Shown in pieces: positions 9,814 to 14,882 of a DNA stretch of 36,070 bases (position 1 is the first letter of the stretch; every line of letters begins with the position of its first letter). The stretch is from a virus, in IMG/VR virus record IMGVR_UViG_3300044618_000807, positions 1 to 36,070 of that record; one strand, 5' to 3'. The notes under the pieces are model-generated. The model did not search any database and was not told where the DNA came from. It was given only the letters and a program-made list of their open reading frames with translations. The position numbers were made by a program, and so were the translations under genes.

Positions 9814-10430
9814 GTTGCAAGAGTAACAGATATGGGTGTATGATGTCTGCAACTTCACAAGTCCTCCCCGATGGGATATCGGCAAGGCAGGCATGGTCGT
9901 ACACCGTTTGCATGGTGCGGGGCATTTAATACACGGGAACGTGGGTTGATGTTTCCTGCAACCAAGCCTCATTAAGTAGTTGATGCCCCTGTTGTGTAAG
10001 TGGAACAAGCAGCGTTACGAACGTCATCTCGTAAACCTTTTGGTGTCGGCTTAAAATCTTGGCTACGGCGACCATCCACTCCTGGTGGTAAACCGTGGGG
10101 GGAGTTAGTTATCCAGGTTCACTAGTCATCTAGATATGGCTACCGCCCTTGTGCTTCGCACTGCGGTTGGTCACAAAGAAGACGTAAGCAAGTGGTCCGA
10201 CAAGTTAGACCATGAGGGTGACTTTTTCTTTTTTCCGTTTTTCTTTTACTAAGACCATTTGTCTCCAGCCAGTAAATTGCTCTAGACAGAGCAACGGCTC
10301 AGACCATACGTAAAACTATAACCCCACCGCTTCAAGAGCCAGCAACCCCACACACCCACAGTAGTCAACAACCACCCACAGTCACACACAGGAATCAGAC
10401 CCAAAAGAGTGAAACCATCTCTCAACAGTA
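9814..10430. other. Divergent intergenic region, distal part, with ambiguous short frames
   Basis: No gene can be called with confidence. On the minus strand an open frame at 9972-10079 (GTG start, 35 aa, containing VDGRRSQDFKPTPKGL) ends in TAATG. Another at 10075 begins MVAVAKILSRHQ (ATG, about 49 aa). A third, reading SRAIYWLETNGLSKRK and ending near 10150 with a Cys-rich tail, has no ATG, GTG or TTG. On the plus strand a 38-aa ORF (10136-10252) ends in a Phe run encoded by T-tracts. Structures seen: TGGTC/GACCA stem (10193-10212) followed by T-rich 10222-10248, and a perfect TTGCTC/GAGCAA hairpin (10277-10294). Degenerate coding sequence or an RNA are both possible. Confidence 0.4.
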
Positions 10431-10620
10431 TGATATATATATAGGGGGGGGTGCCTCGGCACATGGTCGGGTTGCTTGTTGCTACGCTCCTAGGGAAGAT
10501 AGTTGCAAATGCAACAACATGGTGAACTAATTTTACTCGCTTGCAACAGTTAGCACACCGCTAGATAGGGTTACCAATAAAAAATAGGTACGGGGGAATT
10601 CGGTCTGCCTAGGTTTGATA
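10431..10620. other. Candidate replication-origin-like segment
   Basis: This non-coding stretch combines an alternating AT tract (10431-10443), a run of eight G (10444-10451), a GTGC/GCAC hairpin just after it, and a cluster of GTTGC words. These are direct copies at 10471, 10478 and 10502 and inverted copies at 10511 and 10553. The copies at 10502-10515 form a perfect GTTGC-AAAT-GCAAC palindrome. AT-rich unwinding sequence beside short iterated sites is typical of replication origins. No initiator gene is recognised, so the call is an inference from layout. Confidence 0.3.
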
Positions 10621-10643
10621 GGTGTGTCTCTAGGTTTGATAGG
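10609..10643. repeat. Two 14-bp direct repeats with 21-bp period
   Basis: CTAGGTTTGATAGG occurs at 10609-10622 and again at 10630-10643. The 21-bp period places both copies on the same face of the helix, as expected for cooperative protein binding. The second copy abuts the first LexA-like box. Confidence 0.75.
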
Positions 10644-10657
10644 CGAACGTGTGTTTG
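10644..10657. promoter_or_regulatory. Degenerate LexA/SOS-type box
   Basis: CGAACGTGTGTTTG matches the Gram-positive LexA consensus CGAAC-N4-GTTCG with one mismatch in the right half-site. It is the first of three boxes in the control region of the early operon. Confidence 0.5.
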
Positions 10658-10717
10658 GTGTGGGAATAGTCGGGGTGTGTTGGTGTAGACCGTTGTTCTA
10701 GTGTTGGGCTGTTAGAC

Positions 10718-10731
10718 CGAACGTGTGTTCG
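10718..10731. promoter_or_regulatory. Perfect LexA/SOS-type box
   Basis: CGAACGTGTGTTCG is an exact CGAAC-N4-GTTCG palindrome, the consensus of LexA sites in Bacillus and mycobacteria. One base separates it from the GTGAC-N4-GTCAC palindrome at 10733, so the two binding proteins would probably interfere or cooperate. Confidence 0.75.
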
Positions 10732-10732
10732 T

Positions 10733-10746
10733 GTGACGGATGTCAC
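10733..10746. promoter_or_regulatory. GTGAC-N4-GTCAC palindrome, upstream copy
   Basis: GTGACGGATGTCAC is one of four copies of this palindrome in the window and lies exactly 100 bp upstream of the copy at promoter P1. A weak promoter-like pair (TTGTTT, 17 bp, TAGACT) follows, but not with the 11-bp spacing seen at the other three copies. Confidence 0.6.
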
Positions 10747-10785
10747 GTTGTTTTTTGGTGGGGTATCGGGTAGACTACCGCCGAC

Positions 10786-10799
10786 CGAACATGTGTTCG
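10786..10799. promoter_or_regulatory. Perfect LexA/SOS-type box close to promoter P1
   Basis: CGAACATGTGTTCG is a second exact CGAAC-N4-GTTCG palindrome, about 60 bp upstream of the -35 of the first early promoter. A LexA dimer here could affect early transcription or block an activator. Confidence 0.75.
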
Positions 10800-10832
10800 T
10801 GTTTGGATACCCTTGGGGGTATGTTTGGTGGT

Positions 10833-10886
10833 GTGACAAGTGTCACATAGAAAAGACTTGCAATAGTGTTTTACTGTTGATATAGT
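10833..10886 (+). promoter_or_regulatory. Early promoter P1 with upstream palindrome
   Basis: GTGACAAGTGTCAC (10833-10846), an 11-bp gap, -35 TTGCAA (10858-10863), a 17-bp spacer, then -10 TATAGT (10881-10886). Transcription would start near 10893 and run into the small-gene array. Palindrome-to-promoter spacing is identical to that of P2 and P3, which supports function. Confidence 0.8.
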
Positions 10887-10904
10887 GATAACAACATAAA
10901 GAAC

Positions 10905-10918
10905 GGGGCGCAAGCCTC
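10905..10918 (+). other. GNRA-capped hairpin in the P1 leader
   Basis: GGGGC-GCAA-GCCTC folds as a 5-bp stem (one G-U pair) with a GCAA tetraloop, between the predicted start of P1 transcripts and the first gene. It may stabilise the message or bind a regulator. Confidence 0.4.
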
Positions 10919-10938
10919 GCAACAGATAGGGATACAGA

Positions 10939-11130
10939 ATGTTTCAAATTAAAGTGACCGAAACCAACGGTAAGCAGTGGAACTTTGACCAAGTAGACGC
11001 CGACACTGTAGAAGTTTGGACAAGTGTGACGGGCAATGATGGCGATTGGTTCCAATGGGGAACGATTCCATTCCACGAGGCAATCGTTCAGGTATCGGTA
11101 TTGGCAGGAAACGCAAAGCGCAATTACTAA
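10939..11130 (+). CDS. Early small protein, unknown
   Basis: First gene of the plus-strand array; 63 aa beginning MFQIKVTETNGKQWNFDQVD. The alternating hydrophobic/polar pattern suggests a small beta-rich domain. The ATG is preceded by ATAGGG about 7 nt upstream and lies about 50 nt after P1. It is acidic in the middle and basic at the end (NAKRNY). No family is recognised; its place as first early gene is compatible with host takeover or anti-defence (inference). Confidence 0.75.
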   Translation: MFQIKVTETNGKQWNFDQVDADTVEVWTSVTGNDGDWFQWGTIPFHEAIVQVSVLAGNAKRNY

Positions 11131-11136
11131 GCCGAA

Positions 11137-11173
11137 AACCCGTGAGGGTTCTACGGGGAATAGTCTCCCCGTA
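11137..11173 (+). other. Two leader hairpins between early genes
   Basis: AACCC-GTGA-GGGTT (11137-11150) has a GNRA tetraloop. TACGGGGA-ATAGTC-TCCCCGTA (11152-11173) is a perfect 8-bp stem. There is no T-tract, so these look like message-stabilising or processing structures rather than a terminator. Confidence 0.55.
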
Positions 11174-11213
11174 CTGATGAGGCAGACACTTCACACCATG
11201 AAAGGGTGACACA

Positions 11214-11408
11214 ATGTACCGTAAAGACTACGAGGCAATCGCTAAAGCGTTGCGAACATACACAGAAGACATAGAGGCAACGGGAGCCACAATGGATACC
11301 CGAATCCGCCTAGACACATTGGAAGATGTGGTGGAAATACTTGCCGAAGTGTTTGAAGCAGACAACCCCGCATTTCAGCCCGCCCGATTTCGTCAGGCGT
11401 GCCGATAA
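11214..11408 (+). CDS. Early small helical protein, unknown
   Basis: The 64-aa product starts MYRKDYEAIAKALRTYTEDI and continues with LEDVVEILAEVFEAD. It is helical and acidic in the middle. AAAGGG lies 8 nt before the ATG. The stop overlaps the next start (TAATG). Nothing identifies its role. Confidence 0.75.
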   Translation: MYRKDYEAIAKALRTYTEDIEATGATMDTRIRLDTLEDVVEILAEVFEADNPAFQPARFRQACR

Positions 11409-11605
11409 TGAAAGCATGGTCACGGTACATCGTCACACAATGGCACGACGAAAAACCCCGAAAAAAAATGTACGTCTACACGAACGAGGTGGACGACCAA
11501 CGAGTCACGGGACAAGTGACAACAGATGACTACCGATTCCCTAGCACTAGCGCATGGTCACGAACTATGGCGGATAGGTGGACATGGACAGAGGTCACTA
11601 TCTAG
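11408..11605 (+). CDS. Early small Trp-containing protein, unknown
   Basis: The product is 65 aa from ATG 11408 (MKAWSRYIVTQWHDEKPRKK), sharing TAATG with the preceding stop; an in-frame ATG at 11399 would add three residues. It contains four tryptophans and ends in RWTWTEVTI. The alternating pattern suggests beta structure. Its 3' end lies two bases before the parS palindrome. Confidence 0.7.
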   Translation: MKAWSRYIVTQWHDEKPRKKMYVYTNEVDDQRVTGQVTTDDYRFPSTSAWSRTMADRWTWTEVTI

Positions 11606-11609
11606 AAAA

Positions 11610-11625
11610 TGTTTCACGTGAAACA
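11610..11625. promoter_or_regulatory. parS: Perfect parS (ParB-binding) site
   Basis: TGTTTCACGTGAAACA is identical to the canonical 16-bp bacterial chromosomal parS palindrome, and it extends to a perfect 20-bp palindrome at 11608-11627. ParB loads here and spreads on flanking DNA, and with ParA segregates replicons. No parA or parB gene is seen in this window, so the site would be served by host ParB. It is intergenic, between the third and fourth early genes. Confidence 0.9.
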
Positions 11626-11628
11626 TTG

Positions 11629-11691
11629 GGGCTAGACCGATTAGGTCGGCAAGGGTTCACGACCCTACTAGCCCACTACCCCACAACGGGG
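11629..11691 (+). ncRNA. Predicted three-way-junction leader RNA plus hairpin
   Basis: GGGCTAG (11629-11635) pairs with CTAGCCC (11668-11674) over 7 bp. Between them fold CCGA-TTAGG-TCGG (11637-11649) and AGGGT-TCACG-ACCCT (11652-11666). A CCCC/GGGG hairpin follows (11679-11691). The shape recalls a tRNA without an anticodon arm. It begins immediately after parS and ends 22 nt before the next gene. It could be a message-stabilising leader, a regulatory RNA or a protein-binding element. Confidence 0.45.
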
Positions 11692-11713
11692 CACAACAGA
11701 AAAGGACAACACG

Positions 11714-11896
11714 ATGAAAAAGTACGAGACATTTAGCGAACGTCTGTTCGCTGAGGCGAGACTATGCCGAAATCTAGGAGACATCAAGAAGGCGGAGGCG
11801 TGGGAGCGTCAAGCGCAACACGAAAAAGCCTACGAAGATAGGCAGGCAGGCGTGGCGAGGATTCTAGAACTAATCGCACAGAAAAAAGCAGTGTGA
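11714..11896 (+). CDS. Early small helical protein carrying an internal LexA-type box
   Basis: The 60-aa, highly charged helical product begins MKKYETFSERLFAEARLCR and ends in ELIAQKKAV. AAAGGA lies 8-9 nt before the ATG. Codons 8-13 coincide with the 18-bp palindrome AGCGAACGTCTGTTCGCT (11735-11752), whose core is an exact CGAAC-N4-GTTCG box, so a repressor bound here could block elongation. No family is recognised. Confidence 0.75.
   Translation: MKKYETFSERLFAEARLCRNLGDIKKAEAWERQAQHEKAYEDRQAGVARILELIAQKKAV
11737..11750. promoter_or_regulatory. Intragenic perfect LexA/SOS-type box
   Basis: CGAACGTCTGTTCG, extended to a perfect 18-bp palindrome at 11735-11752, lies inside the start of the 60-aa gene. 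Codons could produce it by chance, but it matches the two perfect boxes upstream. A related 13/14 match lies at 12514-12527 (AGAACGAGTGTTCG). Confidence 0.5.
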
Positions 11897-11913
11897 GTAG
11901 AAAGGTTAGGACA

Positions 11914-12102
11914 ATGAAAGCACCACGACAGGGTATCCACTACCTATGCCACCTAACGGGAAACGGTACGAAATGCTACGAATGGATAAGTAAAGAAACG
12001 GGGACAACTAAACAATGGAATGGGAGCCTATGGGAATGGCGCATACTGTGGGCAGATGATGTCACGGTACTGCCAGCAGATTACGCAAACACTACAGCGT
12101 GA
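11914..12102 (+). CDS. Early small Trp-rich protein, unknown
   Basis: The product is 62 aa from ATG 11914 (MKAPRQGIHYLCHLTGNGTK), chosen over an in-frame GTG at 11893 because AGAAAGG sits upstream of the ATG. It has four Trp in 20 residues (EWISKETGTTKQWNGSLWEW), suggesting a compact beta fold. Its stop codon is embedded in the palindrome of promoter P2. Confidence 0.75.
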   Translation: MKAPRQGIHYLCHLTGNGTKCYEWISKETGTTKQWNGSLWEWRILWADDVTVLPADYANTTA

Positions 12103-12152
12103 CGAATGTCACAGAAGAAATACTTGACAACTAAGAACTAACACGATATCGT
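12099..12152 (+). promoter_or_regulatory. Early promoter P2 with upstream palindrome
   Basis: GTGACGAATGTCAC (12099-12112), 11-bp gap, -35 TTGACA (12124-12129), 17-bp spacer, -10 TATCGT (12147-12152). From the palindrome through the -35 it is identical to P3 over 31 bp. The palindrome overlaps the upstream stop codon. Confidence 0.85.
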
Positions 12153-12183
12153 GTTACACATACCACTAGAAAGGGTAAACACA

Positions 12184-12387
12184 ATGACAATAATCGCAAG
12201 AATCAGAACAGAATCGGACATTGACAGTGGACTATTCGTTAGAACATTTGACACAATGAAAGAGGCTGAGACATTTAGCGACAATGCGTTAGGTAAATGG
12301 ACAGAATCGGGACAAGTAAAACTCATATCATTATTTGACAGTGAAAGTGGCAACAGTTCAGAATGGGAACTAGAGAAAGGAAACTAG
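12184..12387 (+). CDS. Early small acidic protein, unknown
   Basis: First gene after P2; 67 aa from ATG 12184 (MTIIARIRTESDIDSGLFVR), with AAAGGG 8 nt upstream. It looks like a small alpha/beta domain with an acidic, Ser-rich C-terminus (FDSESGNSSEWELEKGN). A longer frame from 12151 would begin inside the -10 region and is unlikely. Confidence 0.75.
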   Translation: MTIIARIRTESDIDSGLFVRTFDTMKEAETFSDNALGKWTESGQVKLISLFDSESGNSSEWELEKGN

Positions 12388-12391
12388 ACCA

Positions 12392-12559
12392 ATGAAGATT
12401 ACAGCATCGCAAACAAGGCTACTTGTTCTCACTGAGAACCAATACCAACTATTGGTGCAGGCAGTAGAACTAGCACGTGCATCTTATGAAGGCGTAGAAG
12501 AATGGAAACAAGAAGAACGAGTGTTCGCACGATTAGGCGAACAGATAGAAGGACAATAG
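12392..12559 (+). CDS. Early small helical protein, 55 aa
   Basis: The short product reads MKITASQTRLLVLTENQYQL, then helical, acidic sequence (VEEWKQEERVFARLGEQ). It starts 5 nt after the previous stop with AGAAAGGAAAC upstream, and ends just before the next gene. The frame and ribosome-site pattern match the neighbours. A LexA-like 13/14 match lies at 12514-12527. No family recognised. Confidence 0.65.
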   Translation: MKITASQTRLLVLTENQYQLLVQAVELARASYEGVEEWKQEERVFARLGEQIEGQ

Positions 12560-12563
12560 GACA

Positions 12564-12812
12564 ATGCTCACAACACTCAACAAATACTGCTCACGATGCG
12601 ATATGGAAACGCCCGAATATAGAGCCTCATACCGTACCGATATGTTTGCACCCCATTGGTCCACCCCTAACGGGGAAGAATGGTTACAAGATATCTGCCA
12701 TGAATGTCGGGGACATTTAGAAGATATGGCAGACGATGGGGTTATATGGTCACTAGTTTATCAGCGCCGATTCACTACAACTAAATGCCACTATGAAAGG
12801 GTAGGAAAATGA
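12564..12812 (+). CDS. Early small zinc-ribbon-like protein
   Basis: The 82-aa product has CSRC near residues 9-12 and CHEC near 45-48, two CxxC knuckles that could bind one zinc ion. It starts MLTTLNKYCSRCDMETPEYR and ends with a basic FTTTKCHYERVGK. The stop overlaps the next gene by 4 bp (ATGA). Possibly a nucleic-acid or protein-binding early factor; no family is identified. Confidence 0.75.
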   Translation: MLTTLNKYCSRCDMETPEYRASYRTDMFAPHWSTPNGEEWLQDICHECRGHLEDMADDGVIWSLVYQRRFTTTKCHYERVGK

Positions 12813-13015
12813 CATATTACCAAGCGAACACAGAATGTGAAGATATTATCTGTGATACGTGTGGGGAGACACGTTGGGAAACTCACCCCAAATATGGGTC
12901 TAACGTGGATAGTAGACTAGAAGAGGCAGAACGTACTGGCATACGTTGGTCTTGGGATGTTATCTACTCTTCTAACCCCGTCCCGTGTTCAATCTGTGGA
13001 CATATGACTAAGTGA
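12809..13015 (+). CDS. Early small zinc-binding-type protein
   Basis: The 68-aa product has CDTCGETRW near residue 15 and CSICGHMTK at the C-terminus, again two CxxC pairs, separated by an acidic helix (SRLEEAERTG). It is adjacent to and translationally coupled with another two-CxxC protein. Its stop overlaps the palindrome of promoter P3. Function unknown. Confidence 0.75.
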   Translation: MTYYQANTECEDIICDTCGETRWETHPKYGSNVDSRLEEAERTGIRWSWDVIYSSNPVPCSICGHMTK

Positions 13016-13065
13016 CGAATGTCACAGAAGAAATACTTGACATTGGTACAGATACCCTGTATCGT
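13012..13065 (+). promoter_or_regulatory. Early promoter P3 with upstream palindrome
   Basis: GTGACGAATGTCAC (13012-13025), 11-bp gap, -35 TTGACA (13037-13042), 17-bp spacer, -10 TATCGT (13060-13065). It shares the upstream 31 bp and the GTGTTACACATA start region with P2, so the two are duplicated regulatory cassettes. Confidence 0.85.
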
Positions 13066-13096
13066 GTTACACATAGCCAATAGAAAGGGAAACAAA

Positions 13097-13303
13097 ATGG
13101 CTACAACAAAATACACAATCCACAAGATAGGGACACCGAAACTAGCACTACCAAATACCGTTGGGTACTGGTCTAGCGAATGGTGGGATAACGAGAACGG
13201 GTGGGGACATAAATCTACCGCCACAGTATTTGACACAACGGACTACAACCTACCGCTAGATGGTGAATGGGTAGAAATCTACATAGAAGAAACAAGGAAA
13301 TAG
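13097..13303 (+). CDS. Early small protein, unknown
   Basis: First gene after P3; 68 aa from ATG 13097 (MATTKYTIHKIGTPKLALPN), with AAAGGG 6-7 nt upstream. It is Trp-rich in the middle (YWSSEWWDNENGWGHK) and has an acidic end (GEWVEIYIEETRK). The alternating pattern suggests a beta-sheet domain. No family recognised. Confidence 0.75.
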   Translation: MATTKYTIHKIGTPKLALPNTVGYWSSEWWDNENGWGHKSTATVFDTTDYNLPLDGEWVEIYIEETRK

Positions 13304-13305
13304 AA

Positions 13306-13614
13306 ATGGAAACAGAAATGGAAACACAACCGAGAAATATTTGGGAGTTCTTAGAAGATGAAACTATCTTCCACCCAACAGAAACGAAAGCCTTGTTTGA
13401 GTGGTCGCTGAACTACGACCACCAAGACCGACCTTTCAACCTAATGCTAGACCTAATCGGGTGGAGTTTAGACAACTACGGACACTCAATGTCTGGAGGG
13501 GTGAGGCTTGGATACTTAGAGGCTGACTATTTGGGTGACGCTCTAAAGGAATGGGCAGACCACCCCCAACAAGTAGAGGATTGGATTACAGACCTTATGA
13601 ATTGCGAGGGATAG
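13306..13614 (+). CDS. Early acidic protein, 102 aa
   Basis: Starts METEMETQPRNIWEFLEDET, two bases after the previous stop, with AAGGAAATAGAA upstream; a second ATG at 13318 is also possible. Acidic, with several Trp and a helical C-terminus (YLGDALKEWADHPQQVEDW). It is one of the larger products of the array. Strong acidity is compatible with DNA mimicry but nothing proves it. Confidence 0.75.
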   Translation: METEMETQPRNIWEFLEDETIFHPTETKALFEWSLNYDHQDRPFNLMLDLIGWSLDNYGHSMSGGVRLGYLEADYLGDALKEWADHPQQVEDWITDLMNCEG

Positions 13615-13616
13615 AA

Positions 13617-13802
13617 ATGAAAACTAAAAGCAAGAACGAAATCATCACACAGAAATTGTGGGTACTAGCAAATAATTTCTACCATCATTCACCTACTGGA
13701 TATGTGGATGGATATGAAATGCCACTGCCATACGCTAAGAAATTGGTGGAGGGCATGATTAAAGATTTATCGGAACTACTAAAAGAAATAGAAGGAGAAT
13801 AG
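13617..13802 (+). CDS. Early small helical protein
   Basis: The 61-aa product starts MKTKSKNEIITQKLWVLANN and ends in an amphipathic helix (MIKDLSELLKEIEGE). It starts 2 nt after the previous stop. Unrecognised. Confidence 0.7.
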   Translation: MKTKSKNEIITQKLWVLANNFYHHSPTGYVDGYEMPLPYAKKLVEGMIKDLSELLKEIEGE

Positions 13803-13804
13803 AA

Positions 13805-13987
13805 ATGGAAACATACGAAGTAACACGGGACGGGCGAACGCTCGCCACATTCAGAACAGAGGGAGAGGCGTGGGCGTACTTACTTAGATACCAAAGCGCA
13901 AGCGTTGGTCATGCCGTAGCGCACGAGGGGTACGACATTATCTACCCCAATGGTACGGGTCTAAAAGGAATTGAGATGGGGGCATAA
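13805..13987 (+). CDS. Early small protein, unknown
   Basis: The 60-aa product METYEVTRDGRTLATFRTEG, then EAWAYLLRYQSASVGHAVAH, has a beta-beta-alpha-beta look. GAAGGAGAATAGAA provides a good ribosome site. The stop overlaps the next start (TAATG). Unrecognised. Confidence 0.75.
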   Translation: METYEVTRDGRTLATFRTEGEAWAYLLRYQSASVGHAVAHEGYDIIYPNGTGLKGIEMGA

Positions 13988-14226
13988 TGAAACTAGATAA
14001 ACACACAGCAACCAACCTACGCATAGCGTTCACAATTTATTCGCAAGGTAGGAACGGGTCGTACTGGCTCAACAAAGCACAGCATGATTGGGAACAGCGC
14101 ACCAACGGTGAACCGATTTCTAGTGAGGTATGGCAAGAGGTTCGTGAGATGGTCGCTAAGGAGTTCCCTGAGGTGGTCAGTAGCAACAAGAAACTTTACG
14201 AGTGGCTGAACGGGGATGTGGCGTGA
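13987..14226 (+). CDS. Early small helical protein
   Basis: The 79-aa product starts MKLDKHTATNLRIAFTIYSQ and includes WLNKAQHDWEQRTNG and a C-terminal LYEWLNGDVA. Coupled on both sides (TAATG, TGATG). Predicted all-helical; role unknown. Confidence 0.75.
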   Translation: MKLDKHTATNLRIAFTIYSQGRNGSYWLNKAQHDWEQRTNGEPISSEVWQEVREMVAKEFPEVVSSNKKLYEWLNGDVA

Positions 14227-14390
14227 TGGAAACGAAAGAAAGAATTATCTTGAACGAGTGCCACGTATGTGGTGAACCTCACACCCTGAACCGTATGGTT
14301 CACAAGTGGGATTACTCCTACTGCCTCACTTGTTGGCAGACAATAGACAAAATCGTTACGGACTTTAATAAAGAAATGGAAACAAAATGA
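14226..14390 (+). CDS. Early zinc-knuckle protein, 54 aa
   Basis: From ATG 14226, which shares TGATG with the preceding stop. CHVCGEPH and CLTCWQT form two CxxC pairs about 22 residues apart, a third small two-CxxC protein in this array. A longer in-frame start at 14202 exists but overlaps the previous gene by 25 bp. Overlaps the next start by 4 bp. Confidence 0.7.
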   Translation: METKERIILNECHVCGEPHTLNRMVHKWDYSYCLTCWQTIDKIVTDFNKEMETK

Positions 14391-14581
14391 TTCCCGATAG
14401 CGAACATAACTTGATAGCAATCATGTGGTTTGGGATGGCGTTCGGCTCTATCTTCCTACTGATTTTGTGGGAAGCATGGCGAGATGTCAAGCGTGACCAT
14501 AGGCGTGGTTCTTACCATCGTCACCCATCGCAAAGAAAAGATTTGTATCACAACCACAATCGTGGTACGGTACAGAAGTAA
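14387..14581 (+). CDS. Early small single-span membrane protein
   Basis: The 64-aa product has one clear hydrophobic segment at residues about 9-28 (LIAIMWFGMAFGSIFLLILW) followed by a very basic, His-rich tail (RDVKRDHRRGSYHRHPSQRK). The positive tail predicts an N-out, C-in orientation. Early phage membrane proteins can block superinfection or depolarise membranes; here this is only a possibility. Confidence 0.7.
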   Translation: MIPDSEHNLIAIMWFGMAFGSIFLLILWEAWRDVKRDHRRGSYHRHPSQRKDLYHNHNRGTVQK

Positions 14582-14603
14582 TCCATTGAGAAAGGAAATA
14601 GAA

Positions 14604-14882
14604 ATGGGTACACAAATAGAAACAATGCAAGAGCACGAGGCAATTGAACTGTTCCACCAGATGTGCGGGAAGTTTGGTTGGGTCGGGTGCATCTTCACCG
14701 AGGATGATATCCGTCAACGTCTTGAGGATAACTACTTTAATGAAAAAGAAATAACCAAACTGATTGAGAAGATTCAGTGGACACGCTCGTGGCGTAAAGG
14801 AATGGATAACGCCATGAACGAGGCAGGTAACGAGATGCTTGATGAAGCAATCTACGAAGCAACGACGGGAGAAACAGAATGA
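14604..14882 (+). CDS. Early acidic protein, 92 aa
   Basis: From ATG 14604 with AGAAAGGAAATAGAA upstream. MGTQIETMQEHEAIELFHQM, then mostly acidic helices, ending AIYEATTGETE. Longer upstream starts are unlikely because they overlap the membrane-protein gene. The stop overlaps the next start by 4 bp. Unrecognised. Confidence 0.75.
   Translation: MGTQIETMQEHEAIELFHQMCGKFGWVGCIFTEDDIRQRLEDNYFNEKEITKLIEKIQWTRSWRKGMDNAMNEAGNEMLDEAIYEATTGETE

Noticed and set aside
10136-10252. 38-aa plus-strand ORF beginning MATALVLRTAVGHKED
   Set aside because: No ribosome site, ends in a Phe run produced by T-tracts, and overlaps protein-like frames on the other strand, so coding cannot be supported.
10282-10464. 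60-aa minus-strand frame in the divergent region
   Set aside because: Low-complexity, crosses the AT tract and G8 run, lacks a ribosome site and coupling to neighbours.
11152-11206. Hammerhead-ribozyme-like CTGATGA (11174-11180) and GAAA (11200-11203) after an 8-bp hairpin
   Set aside because: The segment between the two core boxes does not form stem II, and no stem III strand pairs next to a valid cleavage triplet, so the core cannot close.
11629-11674. tRNA gene
   Set aside because: The 7-bp outer stem and T-arm-like hairpin are suggestive, but there is no anticodon arm, no proper T-loop consensus and only about 46 nt. No other tRNA was recognised in the window.
12099-13065. CRISPR-like repeats
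   Set aside because: The two near-identical segments about 0.9 kb apart are promoter cassettes with -35 and -10 boxes; there are no regularly spaced repeats and no cas genes.
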